Shown here in pieces: positions 18,398 to 28,591 of a stretch of DNA of 64,000 bases. Origin of the DNA: Pararhizobium sp. A13 (GTDB lineage Bacteria > Pseudomonadota > Alphaproteobacteria > Rhizobiales > Rhizobiaceae); the NCBI RefSeq assembly GCF_040126305.1, contig NZ_CP149510.1, positions 3,111,001 through 3,175,000 of the forward strand, written 5' to 3'. The position numbers were made by a program, and so were the translations under genes. The notes beneath the pieces are model-generated. The model was given only the letters and a program-made list of their open reading frames with translations, had not been told where the DNA came from and ran no database searches. The stretch's first letter is position 1. The number at the start of each line of letters is the position of its first letter.

Positions 18398-20486
18398 GAA
18401 AGCGGATCGCCTCGTCGCGCCGATAGAGATAGAGCAGTGTCCGCAAGGCTGCGCCGCGTTCCGATGTCAGGTCCGGGTCGCGCTCAATGACATAGGCGGC
18501 ATCCTTGCGGGCGATCTCGAGCAGATCGCCATGCGCCTCGAGGCTGGCAATACGAAAACCAGGCGTGCCGGATTGACGCGTGCCGAGCAATTCGCCTTCG
18601 CCCCGTAGTTTCAAATCTTCCTCAGCAATCAGAAAGCCGTCTTCGGTTTCCCGAAGGATCGACAGCCGCGCCCGGCCGTTTTCGCTCAAGGGTCCCTTGT
18701 AGAGAAGAATGCAGGTCGAGGCTTCGTCACCACGCCCGACGCGACCGCGCAACTGGTGCAGCTGCGCCAGCCCGAATCGCTCAGCATGCTCGATCACCAT
18801 GATCGTCGCATCGGGCACATCGACCCCGACCTCGACGACGGTCGTTGCCACTAGAAGCCGGATTTCGCCGTTTTTGAAGGCGAGCATGACTGCGTCCTTG
18901 TCTGCGCCGTTCATGCGGCCGTGAACAAGGCCGACCTGGGAACCGAAATGGCTTTTCAATGTCTGAAACCGTTCGTCGACCGACATCAGGTCGGAGGCGT
19001 CCGACTCTTCCACCAGCGGGCAGATCCAATAGGCCTTCTTGCCCTCGGTGAGCGCCGTATGCAGCCGTGAGACAATTTCTCCTGTTCGCTCGGTCGACAC
19101 GGTCACCGTCCGGATCGGCTTGCGGCCAGCCGGCTTCTCCGTGAGCTTGGAAACATCCATGTCGCCGAAGGCAGCGAGAACCAGCGTGCGCGGGATCGGC
19201 GTCGCGGTCATGACCAGCATATGCGGCGAAATCCCCTTGGCGGTCAGGCGCAGCCGCTGGTGGACACCGAAACGGTGCTGCTCGTCGACCACCGCGAGCA
19301 GCAGGTTTTTGTAAACGACCGTATCCTGGAACAATGCGTGCGTGCCGATGACGATCTGCGTTTCGCCGGAGGCGATGCGCTCCAGAATGGCGTCGCGCTC
19401 GCGGCCCTTGGTGCGGCCGGTCAGGACATCGATGGTAACGCCGGCCGGCGCGGCCATTTTCGAGAGCGAGGCGAAATGCTGCCGGGCAAGGATTTCCGTC
19501 GGCGCCATCAGCACGGCCTGGCCACCGGCCTCGACGGCCGCCAACATCGACATCAGCGCCACCGCCGTCTTTCCCGAGCCGACGTCGCCCTGCAGAAGAC
19601 GCAGCATCCGCTCCGTTCCGGCCATGTCCTTCAAAACCTCGCCGATCGCAGTCGCCTGGCTGGCAGTCAGCGAAAAGGGCAGGGCGTCGCGCACCGGCTT
19701 GCTGAGTTTCCCGGTTGCATGCACCGGCGTGCCCGCGACCTTGCGCAATCTTTGGCGGACGAGCGACAGGGATAGCTGCCCGGCGAGAAACTCGTCATAG
19801 GCAAGCCGGCGGCGGGCGGGCGCTTGCGGGTCGATATCGGTTTCGTCGCGCGGTTCGTGAAGGGCAAGGAAACAGTCGCGGGCTGAGGCAAAGCTTTGCT
19901 TCTCCAGGAGAGCGTCATCGATCCACTCTGGAAAATCGGGGATACGGGGCAGGGCCGCTTCGATCGACTTGCGCAGGATACGGGCCGAAAGGCCTGCCGT
20001 CAGAGGGTAGATCGGCTCGACCAGCGGCAGGTTTTCCGCTTCCGCCGCCCGCACCATGTAATCTGGATGCACCATCGAGGGGCGGCCGTTGAACCAGTCC
20101 ATCTTGCCGCTGACGGTTACGGTCTCGTCGACCGGCAGCGCCTTCTCCAGCCAGTTTCCCTTGACCCGGAAGAAGGTCAGAGCCAGTTCCCCGGTCTCGT
20201 CGTGCAGGAAGACGCGGTAGGGCTGGTTGGTTCTGGGGGGCGGCGGCTGGTGCCGGTCGACCCGGCCGGTGATCGTGACGATGGCGCCCTGCGGCGCCCG
20301 CGCGATACCCGGCTGATGTCGCCGGTCGATGAGCGAATGCGGCGCATGAAAGACGATGTCGATCACCCGGCAGTCATCGATGCTTTCGCGTCCCAGCAGC
20401 CGCGCATAAAGCTCGCCCGCTTTCGGGCCGATGCCGGGAAGCGAATTCAGGGGGGCGAACAGGGGGTCGAGAAGGGCCGGGCGCAT
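18384..20486 (-). CDS. recG: ATP-dependent DNA helicase RecG
   Basis: 700 aa, the full family length. The N-terminal wedge/OB domain is followed by superfamily-2 helicase motifs: Walker A LLQGDVGSGKTAVALMS near residue 300, motif II VVDEQHRFGVHQR, motif III MTATPIPRTLVLA, and the motif VI region HQLRGRVGRGDEASTCILL. RecG remodels stalled forks and Holliday junctions. It lies divergently next to sdhE-mfd, an arrangement conserved in rhizobia. Confidence 0.96.
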   Translation of the reverse strand: MRPALLDPLFAPLNSLPGIGPKAGELYARLLGRESIDDCRVIDIVFHAPHSLIDRRHQPGIARAPQGAIVTITGRVDRHQPPPPRTNQPYRVFLHDETGELALTFFRVKGNWLEKALPVDETVTVSGKMDWFNGRPSMVHPDYMVRAAEAENLPLVEPIYPLTAGLSARILRKSIEAALPRIPDFPEWIDDALLEKQSFASARDCFLALHEPRDETDIDPQAPARRRLAYDEFLAGQLSLSLVRQRLRKVAGTPVHATGKLSKPVRDALPFSLTASQATAIGEVLKDMAGTERMLRLLQGDVGSGKTAVALMSMLAAVEAGGQAVLMAPTEILARQHFASLSKMAAPAGVTIDVLTGRTKGRERDAILERIASGETQIVIGTHALFQDTVVYKNLLLAVVDEQHRFGVHQRLRLTAKGISPHMLVMTATPIPRTLVLAAFGDMDVSKLTEKPAGRKPIRTVTVSTERTGEIVSRLHTALTEGKKAYWICPLVEESDASDLMSVDERFQTLKSHFGSQVGLVHGRMNGADKDAVMLAFKNGEIRLLVATTVVEVGVDVPDATIMVIEHAERFGLAQLHQLRGRVGRGDEASTCILLYKGPLSENGRARLSILRETEDGFLIAEEDLKLRGEGELLGTRQSGTPGFRIASLEAHGDLLEIARKDAAYVIERDPDLTSERGAALRTLLYLYRRDEAIRFLRAG

Positions 20487-20603
20487 GCGGGCCAGACTGA
20501 AACGAGGATTAGGTCTTTGGCAAGGCTGACAATCGTCTTTTCAGCGTTTATAGAGCCACTGCAACGCGCGCTCCCAACGACGCGGCGGCAGGAAGGACTT
20601 TCG

Positions 20604-20921
20604 ATGACGGGCATCACACGCACGAGCGCCGATCTTGATCCGCGCCGCAGACGCATTCTTTTTCGTGCCTGGCATCGCGGCATCAGGGAAATGGACCTGG
20701 TGTTCGGGCAGTTCGCCGACAATGAACTCGCTGGTCTTGCGGACACGGACCTCGACGAACTCGAAACCATCATGGCCGAAGAGGACAACGATCTGGTCAA
20801 GTGGATCATCGGCGAAAGGCCGGTGCCGCAGCACTACCGAACCCCGTTGTTTGAACGCATTGCTTCCTACCGTCCGGATTTCGACAAGCTCCTTGCCGAC
20901 CGGAATAAAGACGATCGATGA
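20604..20921 (+). CDS. sdhE: FAD assembly factor SdhE (succinate dehydrogenase assembly)
   Basis: 105 aa starting MTGITRTSADLDPRRRR at 20604, after a GGAAGGA site; the much longer ORF upstream runs antisense to recG and is a shadow. The SdhE/Sdh5 signature RAWHRGIREMDLVFGQF is present (the RGxxE motif that binds SdhA), then DLDELETIMAEEDNDLVKWI. It promotes covalent attachment of FAD to succinate dehydrogenase. It overlaps mfd by 4 nt (ATGA). Confidence 0.93.
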   Translation: MTGITRTSADLDPRRRRILFRAWHRGIREMDLVFGQFADNELAGLADTDLDELETIMAEEDNDLVKWIIGERPVPQHYRTPLFERIASYRPDFDKLLADRNKDDR

Positions 20922-23900
20922 TTGCCGGATTTGACCCCAATAGAGTTGCACGCGCGACCCGCGAATTGACCATCGGCCCGGTGCCCGCCGGCGTCGAGCC
21001 GCTGATCCTTGCCGACCTCGCGCGCGCCAATGGCCCCGTCGCCTACATTCTGTCAGATGGCCAGCGGATTGCCGACGTCGAGCAGATGCTCGGCTTTGCC
21101 GCACCGGACATTCCTGTGCTGACATTGCCCGGATGGGACTGCCTGCCCTATGACCGCGTCTCGCCCAGCGCCGATACCTCAGCCCGGCGCCTTGCGACGC
21201 TGAGCGGCCTGATCGCGCATGCAAAGAAGCCGCATCCGGCCATCGTGCTCGTCACCGTCAATGCGGCACTTCAGAAGATGGCGCCGCAGGAGGTCATCGA
21301 AAGCCTTGCCTTTTCGGCCCGTCCGGGCAACACCATTCGAATGGACGATGTCGCCGCGCGGCTTGGATGCAATGGCTTCGAGCGCGTTGCCACCGTTCGC
21401 GAAGTCGGCGAATATGCGGTGCGCGGCGGCATCCTCGATGTCTTCGTTCCCGGCAGCGCCGAACCGGTGCGCCTCGATTTTTTCGGCGACACGCTCGAAT
21501 CGATCCGTTCTTTCGATCCCGCAAGCCAGCGCACCACCGGCCAGGCCCGCTCGCTCGATCTCAACCCGATGAGCGAAGTGTCGCTGACGCCCGAGACGAT
21601 CAGCCATTTTCGAACCCAGTACCTGTCGATGTTCGGCGCGGCGACGCGGGATGATGCGCTCTATCAAGCGGTTTCCGAGGGCAGGCGCTATGCCGGCATG
21701 GAGCATTGGCTGCCTCTGTTCTACGACCGGCTCGATTCTGTATTCGATTATCTCGCCGGTTTCCGCATCGTCACTGACCATGTCGCGCGCGAAGCGGCGG
21801 CTGAGCGCTCCAAGCTGGTGCAGGACTATTACGAGGCGCGCCAGTCTTCTGCCACGCCGGGCAAGACCCAGATATCGCAGGGAACGCCCTACAAGCCTGT
21901 GCCTCCGGAACTGCTCTATCACAGCGCGGAAGCCTTCAACGCCGCGCTGGTCTCGTGCAACGCTGTGCGCCTTTCTCCGTTCAGCGAGCATGAGGGCGAA
22001 GCACGGCAGGTCATGACCGTCGATGCGCGGCTCGGCGTGCGCTGGGCAAAGAACGCGGCGGAAGGGACGAGTGATGCTGAGCGGGTCAACGTCTTCGATC
22101 AGGCGGTGAAATACATTTCCGACCGCCGCGCCAAGGGCGCCAAGGTCCTCATTTCGGCCTGGTCGGAAGGATCGCTCGATCGCCTGCTGCAGGTACTGGC
22201 CGAGCACGGGCTTGCAAACATCAAACCCGTCAAGGCGCTTTCGGAATTGAACGCGCTGAAAGCGGGGGAGGCGGCCTCCGGCGTTCTCAGCCTCGAGAGC
22301 GGGTTCGAGACCGGCGATCTCGTCATCATCGGCGAGCAGGATATTCTCGGCGACCGCATGGTGCGCCGCTCGAAGCGCCGCAAGCGCGGCGCGGATTTCA
22401 TTGCTGAGGTCGCCGGTCTCGACGAAGGCAGCATCGTTGTCCACGCCGAGCACGGTATCGGCCGTTTCGTCGGCCTGCGGACGATCGAGGCGGCAGGCGC
22501 GCCACATGCCTGTCTGGAACTGGTCTACGCGGACGAGGCAAAGCTGTTCCTGCCGGTGGAGAACATCGACCTTCTGTCGCGCTACGGCTCGGAAGGCAGC
22601 GACGCGGTACTCGACAAGCTCGGCGGGGTCGCCTGGCAGGCGCGCAAGGCGAAGCTGAAGAAACGTCTGCTCGATATGGCCGGCGGCCTCATCCGCATCG
22701 CCGCCGAGCGGCTGACGCGGCATGCGCCGGTGCTCGCCACGCCGGACGGGCTGTACGACGAATTTGCAGCTCGCTTTCCCTATGACGAGACGGAAGACCA
22801 GCTGAATTCGATCGAGGCCGTGCGCGAGGATCTTGGAGCCGGCCGACCCATGGACCGGCTCGTCTGCGGCGACGTCGGTTTCGGTAAGACGGAAGTGGCT
22901 TTGCGCGCCGCCTTCGTTGCCGCGATGAACGGCGTTCAGGTGGCGGTGGTCGTGCCAACGACGTTGCTTGCCCGCCAGCACTTCAAGTCCTTCGTGGAGC
23001 GTTTCCGGGGCCTGCCCGTGCGCATCGCCCAGGCATCGCGCCTCGTCGGCTCTAAGGAACTGGCACTGACCAAGAAGGAAGTGGCCGAGGGCAAGACCGA
23101 TATCGTCGTCGGCACCCACGCGCTGTTGGGCGCCTCGATCAACTTTGCCAATCTCGGCCTGCTGATCATCGACGAGGAACAGCATTTCGGCGTCAAGCAC
23201 AAGGAGCGGCTGAAGGAGCTGAAATCCGATGTGCACGTGCTGACGCTGTCGGCAACGCCGATCCCGCGCACACTGCAGCTTGCCTTGACCGGCGTACGCG
23301 AGCTGTCGCTGATCACCACGCCGCCGGTCGACCGCATGGCGGTCCGCACCTTTATCTCGCCCTTCGATGCGCTGGTCATCCGCGAAACGCTGATGCGCGA
23401 GCATTATCGCGGCGGCCAGAGCTTTTACGTCTGCCCGCGTCTCACCGACCTCTCGGAAATCCATGATTTTCTGAAGTCAGACGTGCCGGAGCTGAAAGTC
23501 GCCATCGCCCATGGCCAGATGCCGGCGACGGAGCTCGAGGACATCATGAACGCCTTCTACGAGGGGCGTTACGATGTGCTGCTTTCGACCACGATCGTCG
23601 AATCCGGTCTCGACGTGCCGACGGCCAACACGCTGATCGTGCATCGCGCCGACATGTTCGGCCTGGCGCAGCTCTATCAGTTGAGAGGCCGCGTCGGCCG
23701 CTCCAAGGTGCGCGCTTTTGCCCTGTTTACGCTGCCCGTCAATCGGACGCTGACGGGCACGGCCGAGCGGCGCCTCAAGGTGTTGCAGTCGCTCGATACG
23801 CTGGGTGCCGGCTTCCAGTTGGCAAGCCACGACCTCGACATTCGCGGCGCCGGCAACCTGCTCGGTGACGAGCAGTCCGGCCATATCAAGGAGGTCGGCT

Positions 23901-24427
23901 TCGAACTCTATCAGCAGATGCTGGAGGAAGCTGTCGCCGAGCTGAAGGGTGACGAGGAGATCGCCGACACGGGCTGGTCGCCACAGATCTCGGTCGGAAC
24001 GCCGGTGATGATCCCGGACGATTATGTGCCGGACCTGCATCTGCGTCTCGGTCTCTACCGTCGCCTTGGCGAAATCACCGAGCTTTCGGAGATCGACGCC
24101 TTCGGCGCGGAGCTGATCGACCGCTTCGGGCCGCTGCCGCTCGAGGTCCAGCACCTTCTGAAAATCGTCTACATCAAGTCGCTCTGCCGCACGGCCAACG
24201 TCGAAAAACTCGATGCGGGGCCGAAGGGCGTCGTCGTGCAGTTCCGAAACCGCGAGTTCCCCAATCCGGGCGCACTCGTCGGCTATATCGCCAAGCAGGG
24301 CATCATGGCGAAGATCCGCCCGGACCACAGCATCTTCTTCCAGCGTGATTTCCCGACGCCGGAAAAACGGCTGGCGGGTGCCGCCGTTGTCATGACGCAG
24401 CTTGCGGGTCTGGCAAAGGGCACCTGA
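20918..24427 (+). CDS. mfd: Transcription-repair coupling factor Mfd
   Basis: 1169 aa, full length. The UvrB-homology region is at the N-terminus (TLPGWDCLPYDRVSP), the RNA-polymerase-interacting domain is around residue 505-570 (HAEHGIGRFVGLRTIE), the translocase has Walker A CGDVGFGKTEVALRA near residue 648 and motif II IIDEEQHFGVKHKERL, and the TRCF C-terminal domain follows. It removes stalled RNA polymerase at DNA lesions and recruits UvrA. It is translationally coupled to sdhE. Confidence 0.97.
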   Translation: MIAGFDPNRVARATRELTIGPVPAGVEPLILADLARANGPVAYILSDGQRIADVEQMLGFAAPDIPVLTLPGWDCLPYDRVSPSADTSARRLATLSGLIAHAKKPHPAIVLVTVNAALQKMAPQEVIESLAFSARPGNTIRMDDVAARLGCNGFERVATVREVGEYAVRGGILDVFVPGSAEPVRLDFFGDTLESIRSFDPASQRTTGQARSLDLNPMSEVSLTPETISHFRTQYLSMFGAATRDDALYQAVSEGRRYAGMEHWLPLFYDRLDSVFDYLAGFRIVTDHVAREAAAERSKLVQDYYEARQSSATPGKTQISQGTPYKPVPPELLYHSAEAFNAALVSCNAVRLSPFSEHEGEARQVMTVDARLGVRWAKNAAEGTSDAERVNVFDQAVKYISDRRAKGAKVLISAWSEGSLDRLLQVLAEHGLANIKPVKALSELNALKAGEAASGVLSLESGFETGDLVIIGEQDILGDRMVRRSKRRKRGADFIAEVAGLDEGSIVVHAEHGIGRFVGLRTIEAAGAPHACLELVYADEAKLFLPVENIDLLSRYGSEGSDAVLDKLGGVAWQARKAKLKKRLLDMAGGLIRIAAERLTRHAPVLATPDGLYDEFAARFPYDETEDQLNSIEAVREDLGAGRPMDRLVCGDVGFGKTEVALRAAFVAAMNGVQVAVVVPTTLLARQHFKSFVERFRGLPVRIAQASRLVGSKELALTKKEVAEGKTDIVVGTHALLGASINFANLGLLIIDEEQHFGVKHKERLKELKSDVHVLTLSATPIPRTLQLALTGVRELSLITTPPVDRMAVRTFISPFDALVIRETLMREHYRGGQSFYVCPRLTDLSEIHDFLKSDVPELKVAIAHGQMPATELEDIMNAFYEGRYDVLLSTTIVESGLDVPTANTLIVHRADMFGLAQLYQLRGRVGRSKVRAFALFTLPVNRTLTGTAERRLKVLQSLDTLGAGFQLASHDLDIRGAGNLLGDEQSGHIKEVGFELYQQMLEEAVAELKGDEEIADTGWSPQISVGTPVMIPDDYVPDLHLRLGLYRRLGEITELSEIDAFGAELIDRFGPLPLEVQHLLKIVYIKSLCRTANVEKLDAGPKGVVVQFRNREFPNPGALVGYIAKQGIMAKIRPDHSIFFQRDFPTPEKRLAGAAVVMTQLAGLAKGT

Positions 24428-24442
24428 GCACCAAACGGAAAA

Positions 24443-24464
24443 GCCGCGCAAGGTTTCGCGCGGC
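24443..24464. terminator. Hairpin between mfd and the dsbA-like gene
   Basis: A perfect 7-bp stem GCCGCGC / GCGCGGC with an 8-nt loop, 15 nt after the mfd stop. On the minus strand it is followed by TTTT, so it probably terminates the leftward dsbA-like gene as well as mfd. Confidence 0.65.
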
Positions 24465-24491
24465 TCTCAAACGTGCTGAAACGTCTCTCGA

Positions 24492-25157
24492 TCAGTTCAT
24501 CTGAGACGCGTTCTTCATTTTTGCGATGTCCCGCAGCGCATCGGTCAGGACATCGACGGACTGGGCGCCCATCACCGCATATTTGCCGTCGATGATGAAG
24601 CAGGGCACGCCGGTAACGCCCATGCCGCGCGCCATCTCGATTTCCTCGCTCACGGCATCCCTGTCGGCATTCGATGCGAGCAGGGTAGCGATGACGTTGC
24701 GGTCGAGGCCGGCCTCGGCGGCGATGTCGAGCAGCACGGCATGGTCGCCGACATTGCGGCCCTGTTCGAAATTTGCCTTGAACAGCAGCGAAGTGACTTT
24801 GCTCTGCATCTCGGAGCCCTCCGTCAGCGCCCAGCGGATCAGCCGGTGTGCATCGAGCGTGTTCGGGCTGATTTTCACCGCGTCGAACTTAAACGCGATG
24901 CCGTCCTGCTCACCAAGCCCGGTCAGCATCTGATGCGCCCGATCGACGGCCGCCTGGCCGCCGAGCTTGGCAGCGAGATGCGCCTTGTGATCGACGCCTT
25001 CGGGCGGCAGGTCGGGATTGAGCTGATAGGGACGCCAGTTCACCGTGACACGAATGTCGTCGGCCACATTGGCGATCGCCTGATCGAGCCGCGCCTTGCC
25101 GAGATAGCACCAGGGGCAGACGACGTCCGAGACAACGTCGATATTTACGAGATCCAT
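24492..25157 (-). CDS. DsbA/FrnE-family thioredoxin-fold oxidoreductase
   Basis: 221 aa with the redox motif CPWC (VVCPWCYLGKARLDQAI) at about residue 14-17, but no signal peptide, so it is a cytoplasmic FrnE-type member of the DSBA/2-hydroxychromene-2-carboxylate isomerase group. The conserved cis-proline loop GVTGVPCFIIDGKYAVMGAQ occurs near residue 180. Likely role: disulfide exchange or oxidative stress protection. It converges on mfd. Confidence 0.88.
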   Translation of the reverse strand: MDLVNIDVVSDVVCPWCYLGKARLDQAIANVADDIRVTVNWRPYQLNPDLPPEGVDHKAHLAAKLGGQAAVDRAHQMLTGLGEQDGIAFKFDAVKISPNTLDAHRLIRWALTEGSEMQSKVTSLLFKANFEQGRNVGDHAVLLDIAAEAGLDRNVIATLLASNADRDAVSEEIEMARGMGVTGVPCFIIDGKYAVMGAQSVDVLTDALRDIAKMKNASQMN

Positions 25158-25259
25158 GGTGCCAGTTCCTTTGTATTGAAGCGGTTGTGACCCGCGACAT
25201 AGGCGCGGCCGTTTCCGGTTTCAATGCGTTACCAAAAGTATACCGGCCTCAAATCCGCA

Positions 25260-27074
25260 TCACTGCACAGTTTCATCCCACCAGGCCGGCAGTTGATAGC
25301 CATAGAGCGGCACGACGCTCGGGCGGCCGATATGCTTTTGGCGCGCGACCCATTGCGCGCCTATATGATACAGCGGCACGAGATAGAAGCTGGATACCAG
25401 CAGGCGGTCGTGTGCCCGTACGGCTGCGGTGAAGTCCTCCACGGTCACGGCCCGGAGTATATTGCTGATGAGCGCATCGACATCCTTATCTGCGACGCCG
25501 GCGAAATTCGAACTACCCTGCTGGTCGCGCGACTGTGCTCCCCAGTAGGAAACCTGCTCGATACCCGGCGACAGCGACGAGGGAAAGGATTTGACGATCA
25601 CGTCGTAATCGAACGATTGGCTGCGCTGCTGATACTGCGAATCGTCGACGGTGCGCACCGACGCGGTAATGCCGAGGGCTGCGAGGAACCGCTGGTAGGC
25701 AAGCGCCAGTTTTTCTTGTCCCTCGTTCTGGGTCATGATCTCGAACGAGAGCGGCTCGCCCTTCTCGTTGAGCATCTTGCCGTCCTTGATACCGTAGCCG
25801 GCTTCACGCAGCAGCGTCACGGCTTCGCGCAGCACGTTGCGGTCGCGACCGGATGCATCGGTCACAGGCAGGCGGTAGGTGCCGTCGAGAACGGACGGAT
25901 TGATCCGATTGCGGATGTCGCCCAGAAGCCCGAGTTCGCGATCATCGGCCGCGACACCGAGATAGGACAGGGTTGAATTCTGCCAAAAGCTCTGCGTGCG
26001 GGTATAGGCATTGTCAAACAGGTTCTTGTTGACCCATTCGAAATCGAAGACGAGGGCCAGCCCCTGGCGCAGCTTCATATTCTCGAACATCGGCCGGCGG
26101 GTGTTGAAGACAAAGCCGAGCATGCCGGACGGCGTCTTTGGCGTGAACGTATCCTTGATCACATTGCCCGACTGAACCGCCGGGAAATTGTAGCTTCGCG
26201 CCCATTTTGTCGGACTGCCTTCCGGATAGATATCGACTTCGCCCTTCTTGAAGGCCTCGAACAGCGAATTGTCCTGGAGAAAATACTCGACGGAAATTTC
26301 GTCGTAGTTGTCGACGCCGACCTTACTGGGCAGATCCTTTGCCCAGTAGTCGGGATTGCGCTTGTAGACGATCCGCTCGCCAGGCTTGACCTCCGCCACG
26401 CGGTAGGGTCCCGAGCCGAGCGGGAATTTGAGCGAAGTCTGATCGAATGTCGCCACATCCGTCGCATGCTTCGGCAGGATCGGCGTCATGGCGATCAGTA
26501 ACGGAAACTCGCGGTCGGCCTGATCGTTGAAGGTGAAGCGAACGCTGCGGTCGCCGACTTTTTCCATCTTCTCGACCTTCGCCAGCCGGGTGCTGAAGGG
26601 CACGCGGCCCTTGTCGCGAAACAGCTCGAAGGTGAAAATGACGTCCTCGGGCGTGACCGGCTGCCCATCCGCCCATTTGGCCTTGGGGTTCAGGTTGAAC
26701 TGGATGAAGCTGCGGTCGTCGTCCCATTCGACGGATTCGGCCAGCAGGCCGTAAAGCGAGAAGGCTTCGTCACGGGAGCGCTGCATCAGCGAATCATAGA
26801 CGAGGTTGCCGTATTCCGGGTCGAGCATGCCGCGTGCGGTGGTGCGCATACTTTTCAGGATGAAGGGATTAAGATTGTCGAACGTGCCGACGACGCCGTA
26901 GGCCACACGGCCACCCTTCTTCACGTCCGGTTTGACATAGGGAAAACTCTTGAAGTCGGCGGGCAGGGCGGGCTGCCCGTGCATGGCGATGCCATGGACC
27001 GGTTCGGCCCTTGCCGCGACGCCTGTGCCGAGCGCGGCAAGCAGCGAAATCAATCCTAAGAACAATGCGCGCAA
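25260..27074 (-). CDS. Periplasmic peptide/nickel-type ABC substrate-binding protein (YejA-like)
   Basis: 604 aa in the SBP_bac_5 family. I place the start at the TTG at 27074 because an AGGAGG lies 6 nt upstream and the product then begins with a normal signal peptide, LRALFLGLISLLAALGTG ending ARAEP; an ORF start at 27257 would add 61 residues of unrelated sequence. Typical motifs are YVKPDVKKGGRVAYGVVGTF, then FDNLNPFI, and WADGQPVTPEDVIFTFELF. Such proteins bind oligopeptides. No permease or ATPase is beside it, so it is an orphan binding protein here. Confidence 0.85.
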   Translation of the reverse strand: MRALFLGLISLLAALGTGVAARAEPVHGIAMHGQPALPADFKSFPYVKPDVKKGGRVAYGVVGTFDNLNPFILKSMRTTARGMLDPEYGNLVYDSLMQRSRDEAFSLYGLLAESVEWDDDRSFIQFNLNPKAKWADGQPVTPEDVIFTFELFRDKGRVPFSTRLAKVEKMEKVGDRSVRFTFNDQADREFPLLIAMTPILPKHATDVATFDQTSLKFPLGSGPYRVAEVKPGERIVYKRNPDYWAKDLPSKVGVDNYDEISVEYFLQDNSLFEAFKKGEVDIYPEGSPTKWARSYNFPAVQSGNVIKDTFTPKTPSGMLGFVFNTRRPMFENMKLRQGLALVFDFEWVNKNLFDNAYTRTQSFWQNSTLSYLGVAADDRELGLLGDIRNRINPSVLDGTYRLPVTDASGRDRNVLREAVTLLREAGYGIKDGKMLNEKGEPLSFEIMTQNEGQEKLALAYQRFLAALGITASVRTVDDSQYQQRSQSFDYDVIVKSFPSSLSPGIEQVSYWGAQSRDQQGSSNFAGVADKDVDALISNILRAVTVEDFTAAVRAHDRLLVSSFYLVPLYHIGAQWVARQKHIGRPSVVPLYGYQLPAWWDETVQ

Positions 27075-27358
27075 GCCCGCCTCCTGCTGTCGTATACTGT
27101 GTGAATCACGGCAAACTAGCACGTTGACTGGCATTTCCAACCGGCAGATACTGCAAAAATCCCGGTGCAGGCCAATAGACGATCGCAAAAAAATCAAGGA
27201 AAGACTGGATATCCGCGCCCGCTCACTGTAACAGGTGTTCCCGGAGACGAGGGTCATGCAATTGCCTTATTTGCCCAACAGGAGAGCGGGCGGCTGACCA
27301 TAGATGACCAGCGGCGCGAGACCGCTCAGACACCGGAATTCAGGAGACGGATATCGTT

Positions 27359-27991
27359 ATGATCTTCAAGTCGAACTTCACCAAAAAGGCCGCACTTTCG
27401 GCGTTCGCCGGCGCTGTCGCCGTTGCCGCGATGCCTGCCGCGTCGTTTGCGCAGGAACAGGCCGCCGGCCGTCCGCCACAGGGCTGGTTCAAGGTGTGCA
27501 CCAAGCAGGAAGACAATGATGTCTGCATCGTGCAGAACCTCTTGTCGGCCAGCAATGGACAGTTGATCACCGCCGTCGGCCTTATCAGCGTTCGCGGCAA
27601 GGTAGAACGCAAGGTGATGCAGGTTTCGGTTCCCTCCGCGCGCCTCATCCCGCCGGGCATCCAGATGCAGATCGATGGCGGCAAGGGCGTCAAGCTCGAC
27701 TACGCAATCTGCATGCCGGACAAGTGCATCGCAGAAGTACCGCTCAGCGATGGTGTGCTCGCGAACCTGAAGAAGGGCGGCGAAGTGGTGTTCACCTCGG
27801 TCAACTTCCAGCGTGCGCCGAACCCGATCAAAATTTCGCTCAATGGCTTCACCGGCGTGTTCGACGGCGAGCCGATCGAGCAGTCGAAGCTCCAGGAGCG
27901 CCAGCGCCTGCTGCAGGAAGAAATGCAGAAGAAGGCAGAGGACGCCCGCAAGAAGCTGGAAGAAGCCCAGAAGGCCGCCAAGCAGAACTGA
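27359..27991 (+). CDS. Invasion-associated locus B (IalB) family protein
   Basis: 210 aa with an N-terminal signal peptide (AALSAFAGAVAVAAMPAASFAQ) predicting periplasmic export. The body has the IalB-type pattern WFKVCTKQEDNDVC, with paired cysteines, and LDYAICMPDKCIAEVPL, in which two further cysteines probably form disulfides. The last 40 residues are a charged coiled coil (KLQERQRLLQEEMQKKAEDA). The family name comes from Bartonella; in free-living rhizobia the role is unknown. A clear terminator follows. Confidence 0.88.
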   Translation: MIFKSNFTKKAALSAFAGAVAVAAMPAASFAQEQAAGRPPQGWFKVCTKQEDNDVCIVQNLLSASNGQLITAVGLISVRGKVERKVMQVSVPSARLIPPGIQMQIDGGKGVKLDYAICMPDKCIAEVPLSDGVLANLKKGGEVVFTSVNFQRAPNPIKISLNGFTGVFDGEPIEQSKLQERQRLLQEEMQKKAEDARKKLEEAQKAAKQN

Positions 27992-28010
27992 TCGCAACGC
28001 GATACTTAAA

Positions 28011-28042
28011 AAAAGGCCCGGACTTTCGTCCGGGCTTTTTTG
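28011..28042 (+). terminator. Intrinsic terminator after the ialB-like gene
   Basis: An 8-bp stem GCCCGGAC / GTCCGGGC with a TTTC loop, followed directly by TTTTTTTG and preceded by a run of A, 20 nt after the ialB stop. It is likely bidirectional and also closes the leftward hspQ. Confidence 0.88.
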
Positions 28043-28074
28043 TTTCAGGCCTAAGCCAGGGAGGATGGCCGCCG

Positions 28075-28407
28075 TCAGTGTTGAACGACAGCTTTCGGCT
28101 TGTACTGGCCGACACCCTCTTGGTCGAAGAAGGCGTTCACCTGCGAATGGCGCATGGGCCTTCCGCTGTCGTCCGAAACGAGGTTCTGTTCGGAAACATA
28201 GGCCACATATTCCGTTTCATCATTCTCTGCGAGCAGATGGTAAAACGGCTGGTCCTTGCTCGGGCGGACTTCAGCGGGAATTGCATTCCACCATTCCTCG
28301 GTGTTGGCGTATTCCGGGTCAACGTCGAAGATAACGCCGCGGAACGGAAACACACGGTGGCGAACAACCTGTCCAATCTGAAATTTTGCGTCTCTTTGTT
28401 TCATCAT
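28075..28407 (-). CDS. hspQ: Heat shock protein HspQ (YccV family)
   Basis: 110 aa from ATG 28407 (an adjacent ATG at 28404 is equally possible), with AAGGAA 7 nt before it. The family core KFQIGQVVRHRVFPFRGVIFDVDP and the pattern QPFYHLLAENDETEYVAYVSEQNLV are both present; the latter contains the hemimethylated-DNA-binding-like fold. HspQ acts as an adaptor or substrate for Lon-type proteolysis in enterobacteria. It stands alone and shares a terminator with ialB. Confidence 0.92.
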   Translation of the reverse strand: MMKQRDAKFQIGQVVRHRVFPFRGVIFDVDPEYANTEEWWNAIPAEVRPSKDQPFYHLLAENDETEYVAYVSEQNLVSDDSGRPMRHSQVNAFFDQEGVGQYKPKAVVQH

Positions 28408-28591
28408 GATAGGTTCCTTTCCCGCAATATGTGGTGGTTTTTCAACAAACATCAATAGCTAAGGTCAGGGAGGCCGTTGCCGCGCGGTGCTCGGCGAGAA
28501 GGGGCGCCAAACCTGCGGGCTGCTGTTGCTTGCCTCTCCCGGAAATTCGTCGTACCTCACTTGAAGGGGAGTTTTCCGTGGCGGATATGGC